This document shows positions 10,001-20,981 of a stretch of 64,000 bases of DNA, one piece after another. The notes below the pieces were generated by a model, which saw nothing but the letters and a program-made list of their open reading frames with translations, did not search any database and was not told where the DNA came from. The stretch spans positions 6,014,001 to 6,078,000 of the forward strand of contig NC_060019.1 of assembly GCF_021134715.1 (NCBI RefSeq). The letters run 5' to 3'. The first letter of the stretch is position 1, and the number at the start of each line of letters is the position of its first letter. Source of the stretch: Daphnia pulex (Eukaryota > Arthropoda > Branchiopoda > Diplostraca > Daphniidae). The translations under genes were made by a program, and so were the position numbers.

Positions 10001-11285
10001 GGGTGGATTTGAGCAGTTGGAACGTGAAGAGAACACTCTTTTTTCTCTTCCGGATGGATTTGAGCAGTTGGAACGTGAAGAGAACACTCTTCCTTCTCTT
10101 CCGGATGGATTTGAGCAGTTGGAACTTGAAGAGAAGACTCTTCCGGGTGGATTTGAGCAGTTGGAACGTGAAGAGAACACTCTTCCTTCTCTTCCGGATG
10201 GATTTGAGCAGTTGGAACGTGAAGAGAACACTCTTCCTTCTCTTCCGGATGGATTTGAGCAGTTGGAACGTGAAGAGAACACTCTTCCATCGCCCACAGA
10301 TGGATTAGAGCACCTGGAACATGAAGAGAAGACTCTTCCGGATGGATTTGAGCAGTTGGAACGTGAAGAGAACACTCTTCCTTCTCTTCCGGATGGATTT
10401 GAGGAGTTGGAAGGTGAAGAGAAGGCTCGTCCTTCTCTTCCGGATGGATTTGAGCACATGGAATCCGTTCTCCCGGTTTTATCTAGCGGTATCGAAAATA
10501 CTGTAGCATCACCAACAGAAGATGAAATCAGGGCAGCAAAGAAAAAGGCCAAAAAGGCCAAAAAGAACTTCGATTTGGCTGCCAGGAGACGGGAAAAGAG
10601 GCGACTAGAGAAACTAAAAAAGTCTTTACTGTCCGAATCGCCAACCGCCAACCCGGGCGAGATCGATGTCATTTTGACGATTGAGGAGTATCCTTCTGTT
10701 CCGTCGTCTGTTCCCGCATTGCCGGAGATTGTTGCAGACTCGGACATGGTTAGCAGTATACCTGATGATTATGGAGTATTAACTCCAGCAGCACTTCCGT
10801 CATCCATCGAGCCTGCTGATATGGACGTCTATGGAAAAGTAACATCGAGTAATGCAGCAGCTTCGGCATCAACAGAGGTTTATTCACGACACGACACCTC
10901 ACCACCTGAAATTGCACAAGAAAGCTCGGCACACTCCCACCAAATGTACGAGCACAACTTCGAGTACATTCATCTGTCTAATTTGCCTTACTTAGCGCCA
11001 GGCGAACAAATCGTTGCATTCTTCGAAAATCTAGTTGGGCCTGTATATTCCTTGAGCATGATTTTGGATGAAAACGGTCTCTATACGGGTAAGGCATCAC
11101 TACTCTTCCGCAATCCGGGCGACGCTTCCAGAGCGATGTTCTTTTGCCGTTACGGTATATCAATTCAAGGACGAAGAATAAGAATGAAGCTGTTTTCCAA
11201 TGGATTGCAGCTGCATCCAGGGGATTTTGTTTTACCAAGCGATCTAGCCTCAGACGCTAAACCAATTTGTTACTTGCAGCTGTAG
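7077..11285 (+). CDS. Tandem acidic-repeat protein with C-terminal RRM-like domain
   Basis: A single open reading frame of 1,402 codons from the first ATG. The frame is open a little further upstream, but only a TTG lies there. Domains: a basic N-terminus (about 1-40); about 70 tandem units of 14 or 17 residues (about 42-1130), consensus LPDGFEQLEREENT with or without PS, alternating with LELEEKT forms; a lysine/arginine-rich helix (AAKKKAKKAKK and RRREKRRLEKLKK, near 10535-10620); a serine/proline-rich linker; and an RRM-like fold (about 10957-11210) with RNP2-like YIHLSNLP and RNP1-like YTGKASLLF. RRM domains usually bind RNA, but the aromatic RNP1 residues are missing here. A polyadenylation signal AATAAA is at 11363. 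There is no intron, which is unlike the neighbouring genes. Function unknown; repeat homogeneity suggests recent expansion. Confidence 0.72.
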   Translation: MGFLSSIKSFLRLRSRYDFLKKKKLRSTCVLLSFVFTKDCSPDGFEHMEREEKILPDGFEQLEREEKTLPDGFEQLEREEKTLPDGFEQLEREENTLPSLPDGFEQLEREDFTLPSLMDGFEHLEGEEKTFPEGFEQLEREEITLTSLTDGFELLEGEEKTLPDGFEQPECEENTLLSLPDEFKQLELEEKTLPDGFEQLEREENPLPDGFEQLEREENTLPSLPDGFEQLELEEKTLPDGFEQLEREENPLPDGFEQLEREENTLPSLPDEFEQLELEEKTLPDGFEQLEREENTLPSLPYGYELLELEEKTLPDEFEQLEREENTLSSLPDGFEQLELEEKTLPDEFEQLEREENTLPSFPDGFEQLELEEKTLPGGFEQLEREENTLPSLPDGFEQLEREENTLPDGFEQLEREENTLPSLPDGFEQLEREENTLPDGFEQLEREENTLPSLPDEFEQLELEENTLPSLPDEFEQLEREENTLPSLPDEFEQLELEENTLPSLPDEFEQLELEEKTLPDGFEQLEREENTLPSLPDGYELLELEEKTLPDEFEQLEREENTLSSLPDGFEQLELEEKTLPDEFEQLEREENTLPSFPDGFEQLELEEKTLPGGFEQLEREENTLSSLPDGFEQLEREENTLPSLPDGFEQLELEEKTLPGGFEQLEREENTLPDGFEQLEREENTLPSLPDEFEQLELEENTLPDGFEQLEREENTLPSLPDGYELLELEEKTLPDEFEQLEREENTLSSLSDGFEQLELEEKTLPDEFEQLKRVENTLPSFPDGFEQLELEEKTLPGGFEQLEREENTLPSLPDGFEQLEREENTLPDGFEQLEREENTLPSLPDGFEQLEREENTLPSLPDGFEQLEREENTLPDGFEQLEREENTLPSLPDEFEQLEIEENTLPSLPDEFEQLELEEKTLPGGFEQLEREENTLPSLPDGIEQLEREENTLPSLPDGFEQLELEEKTLPGGFEQLEREENTLFSLPDGFEQLEREENTLPSLPDGFEQLELEEKTLPGGFEQLEREENTLPSLPDGFEQLEREENTLPSLPDGFEQLEREENTLPSPTDGLEHLEHEEKTLPDGFEQLEREENTLPSLPDGFEELEGEEKARPSLPDGFEHMESVLPVLSSGIENTVASPTEDEIRAAKKKAKKAKKNFDLAARRREKRRLEKLKKSLLSESPTANPGEIDVILTIEEYPSVPSSVPALPEIVADSDMVSSIPDDYGVLTPAALPSSIEPADMDVYGKVTSSNAAASASTEVYSRHDTSPPEIAQESSAHSHQMYEHNFEYIHLSNLPYLAPGEQIVAFFENLVGPVYSLSMILDENGLYTGKASLLFRNPGDASRAMFFCRYGISIQGRRIRMKLFSNGLQLHPGDFVLPSDLASDAKPICYLQL
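7200..10460 (+). repeat. In-frame minisatellite of 42/51-bp units (about 70 copies)
   Basis: The core 42-bp unit runs from CTTCCGGATGGATTTGAGC to GAAGAGAACACT and is optionally followed by the 9-bp insert CTTCCTTCT. All length changes are multiples of three, so several frames on both strands stay open. Units vary at a few fixed sites: GGA/GAA after the GAT, CGT/CTT, and AACACT/AAGACT. The edges (7200-7600 and 10280-10460) are more diverged than the centre, as expected when unequal exchange homogenises the middle. Confidence 0.95.
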
Positions 11286-11362
11286 GTGACAGGGAGCTCG
11301 CGAGGTACTACACTGGAAGACGATGAATCAAAATTGTTTTTCTTTATTATTTGATATTTCTA

Positions 11363-11368
11363 AATAAA
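11363..11368 (+). terminator. Polyadenylation signal of the repeat-protein gene
   Basis: A canonical AATAAA about 80 bases after the stop codon, followed by a T-rich stretch. Confidence 0.5.
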
Positions 11369-11399
11369 CGGGTTTTGCCCGCTAAACGCAACCAGTTTT

Positions 11400-13216
11400 T
11401 TCTGATGTAAAATGTTTTTTAAACTATGAATTTTCTTTACTCGATAACAAAAAAAAACAACTTAAAAATTATACTTACTGAAACAAACAAACAAACAATT
11501 AAGGGAATGAACTCACAAAAATTGATGTTCAGTGCTCATTACTGATTTTAAAACTTTGAGCTCTACGCAGCTGACTTTTACCAGTATGGTTTAATCGGGT
11601 AGGCCTATACTTCTCGATATAATTTTTGCTATTCTGAATTCTTGCTTAGAAACTTAAAATGAGATTTAACATGGATGTAGGCACGCCGTGAAACAAACAA
11701 AGATAAAAAGACATAAAAGTAAAATCTGTTCTCAGTTTTAGTGCACGTCTTTACAATCACATGACTAACTACAAGAACACGAAAGATATACACAAACAAC
11801 CAGCAGTTAATTTTTCGAATATGTAAAATTCTTTTTTGAATCATGCCGTTAATGCTGAAGCAAGAAGAGTGCGTGACTCAAGAGTGAATGCAGTACTTGG
11901 TATTGTAAAGTGCCCATTATAAGCTACTAGCGTCTAGTCTTCTATACCAAAGACTCCTTGAGGCCATCGATCTTGCTGTTCTTAGTCACAACTTTACTTT
12001 GTGAATGGGATGGTACGTAGCCTACACTAGCTTGAACCGGATTCTTCTTACTCCAACAACAAAGAAATTCTTTAATAAATAAATGCGATACTTGGCAGCT
12101 AGCTCTTTCAACACGCAGCGCGATCTTCGCCAAGAAAAATCTTTTTTCAACCATTGAAGGATCGATAACCCTTATAAGCCCTTACTCGAGGTACCGACGA
12201 GATTCAAATTTTTAATCTCAAGAAACTAATTGATAGTATTATCCCTAATAGAATTGAGGAAATGTTTACAACGACATAATAAGACATCACGAAAGGAACT
12301 TAAAGTTACAATTCCATGTTTGCGATTGATTATTTCCTGCCATTGTCTAGTGTCGTCTAGTGTCTGTCTCCATGGAAGCTATGCAATGCATAATAGCTAA
12401 TCTCGATTGAACTGTTGAATACTGTATTTTAACATAATGCAATTAGTCCTAATTAATCTACTTGACTCACTTTACTTCACACCTCACTTTTCTGGGAATC
12501 TAGAGAAACATTTTAAATTATAGGACACAGCACGTCAATAAAAAGTGTTATCAAAAGTCGAGCCTCGAGGGCAGGCGAAACAATAATCCTTACCTCATTT
12601 GTTGAACTGGTGATATCTGGATCTCCACTTGGCTGCTTTGTTTGAACCACGAGCTAGGTAACGAGGAACAGATGGATACAACAATGACAATGATGACAAT
12701 GACAATGACAACAATGACCACTTAGGTCATCAAGATACATACGTCAACTTTCTACAAAGAAAAACTCGTTTGCCAAATGCGTAATAGAATCAAACATTTC
12801 GAGTTGGAAACTTAAATAAATCTACGACAGTCGAACCGACGTGAAAGCTACTTAGCCGAACTTTCGTAGCAGACAACTGTTGTCTTTTCTCACTTGCCAG
12901 CTGTTGTAGGAAGCAGGTAAATCGATTTACCATTTACCGAACCAATTTACCATCTATAACATGCTTCAGAGCTTAGCTAACGGAAGATAGGGTCATTTTT
13001 ACGTTTCAATTGATGGTTCCATCAATTGTTTCGGTCAAACTCTCCATGAAGTCGTTCATAAGAAATCCGTAACTTGTATTTAGCTAGTACTGTATATTGA
13101 TCACCCTGACACCGTGTAAAACTATTATAGCAAGCGTTTCTCCTAACAGAGGAAGGACACTATAGTGGTTTACAATTGGATGTATAAAGTATGACTTCCA
13201 TCAATCGTAACAGAAT
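11400..13216. other. Intergenic stretch with simple repeats
   Basis: It contains an (AAAC)n tract at about 11481-11498 and an ACAATG/ATGACA-type microsatellite at about 12678-12720. No coding frame is supported on either strand. Confidence 0.4.
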
Positions 13217-14408
13217 TTAGGGTCCACCGGGAGAGACGTAGTGTGGATGGTCAGACAAGTGACGATGAGGATCGGCTGGAAAGACCGGAATGATTCGCTC
13301 GTACTTGTTGGCCGTTTCCTGGGCTACGATCGTCAGTATCCCATCCGGTGAAAGAGATGACTCGATGCTGTTGGCATCCACACCCATCGGAATAGCGATC
13401 CGCCCTTCAAATCTGTCACACAAAAAAACAAAAAATATTTAACTAGAATCAGTTTGAATTTGAGCGCCGTTTTTTCGTCATCTTAACCAAAGCTTTCGCC
13501 GATAGATGGCCTGACTCGACAGTCCAATGGTCCAATGAAAAACTTCCGTTTCTTTTTTTATTAAAAAAGGTGAAAAGAGTCTGAAAGGATTTGTCGTCAG
13601 CTGCATTGCAATTGCCATACCAAACGGTAATAAGAAACTCAGTATTAATTCTTGACAAAAAGAAAAAAAACGCGAAGTGAAAAGCCGGTGGGAAACGGGG
13701 AATTCGCCGTTGAATTTCTACAAATGGGCCTCATAAAATAAACACGCGGAAGTAACTCTACACAGCGGCAATAAGTAACGCCAGTCCGGAATTAATGGCG
13801 AAAACTTTTGTGCGCGGGGTGGAATGAATCATTGATGGTTACGTACCTCCTGCTGATGTGTCCGTCGTTCTCCATTTGTTCGTCGTGTCCGGCGTGGACG
13901 ATGAGATCCCCTCCGTGTGTCATAAACACCTTGATTCCGGTCGATCCGAACGGCGCCACATTCACTTCCAGCTAATGAATGAACCATAGAAACAGAAATC
14001 AAAGAAATAATATATAAGAATACAAAAAAGAGCGAGAGAGAGAGAGAGAAACACGATCTGATTAGCAAATGAATTCACGCCCCACGAAAAAGTCTAACTT
14101 TCAAATAATTTAAGCGGAAGTAATCAATAGTTTGCAGAGTACGGGCAGAGTACTACTACTACTAGATTTCGGGAGTAAAGGAGTTTAATTATCCGCTCAA
14201 TGAACACTCAGAGACTCTCCATAGGTGAGGGATAGGATTCATACAAAAATCCGGCGAATCTGTATGGCATAGACTATAACCAGTAAGTGGCCGTTTCCAG
14301 CTCGTTAACGATCCAACTAGAAATCTGCTGGGCAACAGTTGTGTGCGAGGAGCTAGTAAAACGTGAATTATATACCTTGAAGATCGAACCCTCCTTGAGC
14401 CACCTCAT
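13217..14408 (-). CDS. Small heat-shock protein (alpha-crystallin domain)
   Basis: Three coding exons on the minus strand: 14376..14408, 13847..13971 and 13217..13412, with GT..AG boundaries and consistent phase, giving 117 residues. The product is nearly all alpha-crystallin domain. The beta strands begin at IFKLEVNVAPF, followed by DLIVHAGHDEQ, GHISRRFEGRIAIP and ANSIESSLSPDGILTIVAQ, and an I-x-I/V-like tail motif ERIIPVFP lies near the C-terminus. Such proteins are ATP-independent holdases that keep unfolding proteins soluble. The ATG chosen is 11 codons before the first splice. The same frame runs upstream to a TAG, so the usual hydrophobic N-terminal arm is missing unless a further 5' exon exists. 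The family resembles arthropod lethal(2)essential-for-life proteins. Confidence 0.75.
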
Positions 14409-17400
14409 CGCGTCCCAGTTGTTATTATAACTCGGAAGAGATGTGACGATCGACTATCCGACCAGCGCCAGCCAACCAGCCAGCCAGCCAGCCAACGTTC
14501 GATATTAGACACCTGCGAAAGATGTGAGAGCGGCGATCGATGGTCGACCTCCACAGCGATCGATATTGGCGGAGGGCACCAGCAAAACTGCTGTCTGCTG
14601 GATAGAAGGCTCGCAAAATGTCTTGGTGGTGCTCTTCTGATTGCTTTGCCCCAGTGCACTTTGGAGGGCCCCGTCTCTCTCTGTATGCTCTCCCACTGTG
14701 TCTAATAATTGCTGGACCAACGATAGTACACACACAGTCTCCGGCCCTTTTGGCGTATGAAACAGGTCCGAGTTGATTGAGAGAACGCCACACACACGAC
14801 GATCAATAACAGCTGCCGCTTTTCTCTTGCTGTTGTCTAGATATATAGACGTCGTCGTCTATATACCTTGATTCGCCTGATTCCTTTTGTGTGTGTTTGC
14901 CAACTCAAATAGATGTATTGAACGTTTAATGGCTGTATAAACAATAAAAGCTGCTGCTCGCTCTTTTCTTTTTCGGGAGGTCGGACGTGTATTCTATAGC
15001 CACACTGAACCCAGCCAACACTGGCGCAGTCGAAATAGAAGCGCAGCAGCGGTGCAATCGTCGTCGATGTGTTTGCTGTATATATACGTTCGTTGCATCA
15101 ACGGCATCAATTTTCTACGAATTCTCATCCGGACTGCCTGCCACTTGTTGATCCCCCTCAACGATTGATTAGATTGCTCGAGGGGGGAGAGAAAAGGAGA
15201 GATCGTATATATTTTTTGATTGGCCCTATTCTTTTTTCCTGCTTGCACACGAATTTGACTAGCTGCTGCTGCTGCTGCTCTATGCTACGATGATTAAGCC
15301 GCTTCGTTAAACCGCTGTTGGATGTGGGTGTATCTCGATTTCATATAAATAACTCACAATTCCCTGATTTTTTTTATTTTATTTATTTTTGTCTGGGATC
15401 CAATTATTTATTTCCTTTCCTACAGCTTCCGGCAATTTCAATCCGGTATATATCATACAAATGATCCTATTTTTAAAGCTGGCTAAATTTAGGTGCGATT
15501 CAATGGTCCATCAATGAACCTGGGCATGCATTCAAGGGGGATCATTACGTATTCTAATACATCTTTTGAAATCAAGTTTTTTCTGAATGAATCAAAATAA
15601 AATCGGTCTATACATGTGATCTCAGCTGGCTGTAAATACTATACTTGAGGAGAGGGGCTCACAGTCTTTGCTGCTGGGCTGTGCTGCTAAATCCCGCAAC
15701 ATATATATCTACACAAAAGCGGGAGGAGAGAGAATGTTGTTGCATGTGCCTATTCACAAAAGAGAGAGAGAGCCGAGGCTATTTACTTAGATGAGTAGAT
15801 ATAGAGCCCTCGGGAACGGATACATATTCTAAGGAATCGGCGGGGGAGAGAGGAGAGAGAGGCGAACTACAGTGCGTCTTATTCTGCATATATTGACGTC
15901 ATCCCTTTTGATATGACAAAGTTTTTATCTGTTTTGATTTCCTGCAAAACGCGCGCTGGATAAAGGTAGGAGCAGCAGAGCCTACGGTACCAGTGTTCTA
16001 CCAAATCTCGTCAAAATACTTCTTGAATGTTTTATCAAGCAACTTTTTTTCTTTTCTTCCGGCTGCTGGTGGGGGGCGGAATCTAAGTATAGAGAGCGAA
16101 CCAGCGAACGAAAACTGAGTTTGACCGAGCGTGAAAATCTGGTCAAATGGCGTTTGAGCAACAAGTGTGGGGTGATAAACACGTCAGTAACAACTTTATA
16201 TGTAGCTATAGAGTCCGGTGGGGGCGTGGGTGGAATTCGCTATAAGGACCTCCTGATTCAACAGTTGGGAGGAAGAAAAATAAATGAGAGCTATCAAATA
16301 ATGTCTCTGCGATGGCTTGGCTCAGGACTTCTATATTTTCCAATCGGTGGAATCAATACATTTTCACTAGGAGAGATCTGCCCTGATGGGGTTCTTCCTA
16401 TATAACTAACATCCTAATCCAGGCGTAATGGAAAAAAAGTGTCCCCGTAATCTTTATTTTCTATTTTCATAAAGATATCTCTCGATTCTTTTCTTCTATC
16501 CCTTTCTTCTGTGGGTGTGTGTGTGCCTGTGTGTGTGTGTGTAGTTGAGCGGTTGCTATAGTGACCTCCAGCAGGTATCGCGGAGCAACTCCACGAAAAC
16601 TTACAAGTACATCCACGCCACACTTTTTGTTTTCCTCTTGGTTCTTTTTTGGGGCGACACAAACTCTCATTTGGAGTTTGCGCCATCAACGGAGAAATCA
16701 AATCATTCCACTCATCTTTCTCGATCTATGGCTAAACTTTCGTGCCAAATCGATCCTGGCGGAAAATATCAAATGGCCCTTTTTCTTCTTGATCGAAAAA
16801 CAAATGCAGCTCTCCGACACAGCCAAGACACAGCACACAGCACACTGTCCCGAATTGATTAGAATATCTTAAATGCTGAACGACGCAGCGCGGCCGCCTT
16901 CCGCGTTTAGAATTCCGCGCCGGGAAAATAAATAAGTTGCTGGGGGAGTCTACGCATCTGCGTGAAGAGAGAGAAGTAATAGTAGTAACGTGAAGCTTTT
17001 ATCAAAGGCTTCTCTACAATTTGTGGCTATTACTATATCTCTCGTATATGCAACTTTGACGGGGAGGAGAGGATCTAGGCTGTAGAATGCACAGCATATC
17101 TTGTATAGCCTACAAGGTTGTGTATACATTTCGTGGTTGTGGGCCACGGCCCCGGTTACAATCCAATTGAGTTTTGTCTTCCACCGTCTCTGCTAGCTGC
17201 TCTCTCCATTTCTCTCTTTCTCTCTCTCCCTTTGTAACCGGATCGATATGTAGACACTGCGGATGTCGTAGTTTCTTTTTAGATGATGTCTCTCTACCTA
17301 TATAGATGTGATGTGTACTGAAAACTACTATTTAGTATTTTGTCCCGACCAAAGAATCTGATAGCGTCGTAAGGACATTTCGTGTCACTCTACCACAAAG

Positions 17401-20400
17401 ACTTTTGGATACATATTCCGGCAGCAGCAGTAGCAGCAGCAGCAGCGACCGACCGTAATAATCGATATGCCATTAATGCGATGAGGTTTTTGGCCATCCA
17501 CCGTCGATTCACCTGTTTGCTGTGTGTTGTGTATTCCATTACATCATCTACTTTTCCTTTCCGCCTTCCCGTTAAAGACTGCTCACTGTAGCGCGCAACT
17601 CTTTCTATTATACATGGAGGTATATACTATATCGGAAAAAAAAGGCGGAGCCCAGCTACAACTAGAGCCGTACCGGAGGAAAACTCGAATACATATATAC
17701 AGCGCTGTGTGTGTGTGTGTGTGTATTCTATACATATGTGTGTGTGTGCGTGTAGAGCGCCTGGTCGTTTCTATAAAGGCAAGTCGTGTCGCAGGTGCGC
17801 TGCATCAGAGAACGGAAGGACGTCGCAGCGGCAGCAAGTCTCTCCAACATCCTCCAACATTCTCCCGAAATCACCTATCGACTATTTTTCAATTCGTTCG
17901 GCAGGAAACAAGAATTACCAATTTGTTTTGTTTTGACTTTTGGCTCAGATCACCGGCGAATTTTATTTTTCTCGAAAAATGACCTAAACTTCCAACTATA
18001 TTGTGACGTGTCTTTTTTTTCCTTCAGTGCCATTAGACGTACCGATTGAATAACAAGTGATTCATTTTTCAAATCGCATCTACCCAACTTGGTCGATAAA
18101 CAATTCAACAGGTCGTCCGAATCTAACCCAGCGGGCCGTTCACAACATCCACCAGGTATATACGAAATCATAATTCTTTCAAAAAATATTTCAATGTAGC
18201 CGCCAATGGAAAGATAACAAGACATTATTATTGGCCCCACCACCACTTTGGTATGATGGCCCCTTTTTTTGTATCTTCCGAAGGAGAAAAAAGCCGCTGG
18301 GTTTTTCTATGAGCTGATTGGATGTGTCTTTCCCTTTTTTTTCGCCCTTAAAGATTGCTTTTCTTTCGCCCGTCTCTTTGACGTTCCAATCACATCAGTT
18401 GCGCGCGCGCAAGATCAAAGACTATTCCTACCCATGTTGTGTAGTACCTATCCAGCAGCAGCCCCCCCAAAAATAAATAATCAAAGACAAAAAAACCTTT
18501 TGTGATGAACGGATTTCGTACGTCCCTCGTCTCGTCTCTCTCCTTTTAATACCCCCGTCTTAAAAGCAAGTTGGGTCGAATCAGTTCAGTGCTGGCCGCC
18601 CGGAGTTGCGCGCATCGATTCGTTGCCTGAATATAAAAGAAGCGGGTCGTCCAGGTGCTTTCGTGTATGTACCAGCCGGTAATAAAAAAAGAAAGAATGG
18701 CGGCGTGCTGGATATTAACTAGCTCCAGATTGATGCGTTTCAGTCGAAAGGGAATGAGATTTGTGCGACAACTAGATGTCGTTGGTTATATTATTCACGA
18801 GAGATCCAACAGGTGCCAAACTGACGTTAGTAGTGCGTGAAAGGTTTCCCGGTAAATCCGCGCGATGGGGGAGAAGTCGAACGCTGCTGGGGGAGGGATA
18901 TACAGCGGGAAATTATTGTTCATTTAACGACCGCCGCTCCTATGTATATGTGATTCGTTTATACGTCGCGCTACTTTGCTGCCGCTCCGGTTCTATAATC
19001 CTCCGTGAATGAGTTGAGCGTGATAATAATCCGGTCGTCTTCCATCCCTCTGGGAAATCACGAAATAAGTAATAACAACTTGACACAGAGCTGGTAGAGT
19101 TAGTATAAGGAGGAGAAAAAAAATTTGTTTTTTATTATTTTATCAGCCATTTCCGCGAATTTCAAAAATAGGAAAAGAAAAAGAATTTCCCTTTTTAAAA
19201 GGGAAATTTTAAATGGAAGTTTTCCGACCTTTCTGCTGCTGCAACACTCTGGAAAGAGGATCTATATAGGCCTTTATTAACACATGCTGATGATTATTTG
19301 ATTTGCTTCTGAGTGCACGGTGTCCTTCCGGCGCCGATGCATCCGTATCTATCCAGCAAGGCGATGAAAAATGCAAATGGTGACTGATCTGATGGCACTA
19401 TACAGAGACTAGAAAGAGAAGAAGAAGAAATAACGCGCCGTTATCAAAGAAAAATCTAAAAGAGAGATAACAGAATGGCTAAACAGTAGAATAGAAGAAA
19501 TCTTGGATGGGAAAAACGACGACTGTATATTCGCGCGCCATCCGCTCTGGATACAACATCTATTATGAATGCCAACTCTCGTCCCGGGATGCGTCACCAG
19601 ACTTGGATTGTTATTTGATGTTTTCTATTTATACACACGTTTACTACATGTATAAGGAAAACTTTTAGATTTGTAGACGGATGATCGTTATAGATATTTC
19701 ATCGGTCCCATCCAGCAAAGCCATTCACACGTTGGCTGCTGGATTAGTCAATCGGCGGAATTAGACGTCACCGTTGACGAGTTCTTATTGTTGAGACTAT
19801 CTGTGCCGAGTGCTGGGATTGTGTCGTGTGGTGCAGTATAAACTTAGATCTATTTAGAGATCCTTAGACAAGAATAGGCGCAATTTATATCCCCCCCCGA
19901 CATATTGTTGGCGGGAAATTCTAACGTCCATAAAAGTTTCGGATGGTGTGATGTATAGGCAGGTGGGAGTTATAACTGTTATTGCTTCAATACTATTATA
20001 GTATAAATAAAAAATGAAAGTATATTTTCGGAAATTGGTTTAGAGGCAACCATATACGACGAGGATTTGCAAACTCGCCCATTTGCTTCGCTTTTTGACA
20101 TGAAACTTTGAAAAGCACTCGCTTTTTCGTTTATAGTGCTACTGCTGCTCCTCCTCCTTCTATATACACAGACGTGTATAGCCTTTGTTTCACAAAAGTC
20201 AGACCGTTAAGAGAGGCAAGCTGACATATTATTAGGTATACACAGGCGCGGGCTTTTATGTTGGATATTCCCGACGACGTCTATATAATCACGGCTAGGC
20301 ACTCCTCTCTCTCCCTCTCTCTGTGCATAGATCAACCTCTTTTTTCCTTTTTTCAAGAAAAACGGGATAAAAAGTCTAGAGCCGAGAGATTCAATTAGTG

Positions 20401-20867
20401 AGAAAAGAAGCGCCCATGCAAATTGTCGTTTAATTAGCAGATAGAACGCATTCGACATTTCACCAACGGATGTAGAGAGAGAGACTGCTGCTGTGCGATT
20501 AATTCGAATTTGACGACGAAGTGCATATAAATGGCTTATCACTTATGGATATTAAAGGTCGAATTTCGATGGTACTCGACCCAGTCGGGATCAATCCCAT
20601 CATCAGTTTAAATGTGTGTGTGACCTGGAAATGATTGATCAAAAAAGATGACATACAAGACGTTGAGTCAAAAGGTCGATTGCTCGAGTAGGGGTATATA
20701 ATTATTCCAGCTAATAAGTTTCTTCTTTTCCCTGCCGAATGATTTATATTCGAGCATCAGGTTTCCATTAATCAAGAAAAAACGAAACTCGAGCTGCTTC
20801 CTGTAATTAGATCTGTATACGGATTCTTCGAATCGACGCGCTGCTGTGTTGACGCGGTGCTGGTCGG
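14409..20867. other. Long non-coding interval between sHSP and SCYL2
   Basis: About 6.4 kb with no supported coding region. Short ORFs here overlap simple repeats and have no recognisable composition. It contains a CTG tract (15262-15281), GT tracts (16510-16542, 17705-17724, 17737-17752) and GA/CT-rich runs. A possible arthropod initiator, TCAGTTCAGT at 18581, has TTAAAAG upstream. It probably holds promoters and 5'UTR exons of the flanking divergent genes, but I cannot place them. Confidence 0.4.
17705..17752. repeat. (GT)n microsatellites
   Basis: Two GT/TG runs (17705-17724 and 17737-17752) separated by TATTCTATACATA. Confidence 0.85.
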
Positions 20868-20981
20868 ATGAGATCCAGCAGCAGCCGTCGATCCGCGTTA
20901 TGCGGATTCCCATTGATTTTTCTTAATGTAATTTATTTTGACATGTATAGAGGCCGAGCGCATCTTATGCCGTGTATCAGC

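Noticed and set aside
7177..10506. Several plus-strand ORFs reading MDLSSWNVKRTLF-type repeats
   Set aside because: A shifted reading of the same array, interrupted repeatedly; shadows of the main frame.
7052..10747. 1,231-codon antisense ORF (and an 888-codon one at 7624-10290) through the repeat array
   Set aside because: Both exist because the tandem units are multiples of three and lack stops. Outside the array the antisense frame has no domain-like content, while the sense frame has an RRM-like end and a polyadenylation signal.
14405..14795. Three overlapping minus-strand ORFs upstream of the sHSP
   Set aside because: Different frames of the same GC-rich leader with simple GGCT-type repeats; no splice-consistent link to the sHSP frame, which has a TAG at its upstream end.
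16414..18246. Many 65-150-codon ORFs on both strands
   Set aside because: They overlap GT/CT tracts, overlap each other and show no motif; chance frames.
20868..20981. Longer SCYL2 N-terminus from the ATG at 20868
   Set aside because: The added 38 residues look unlike coding sequence, and an acceptor-like TTTTGACATGTATAG lies inside. MFSRFKADR at 20982 fits better, though this is not certain.
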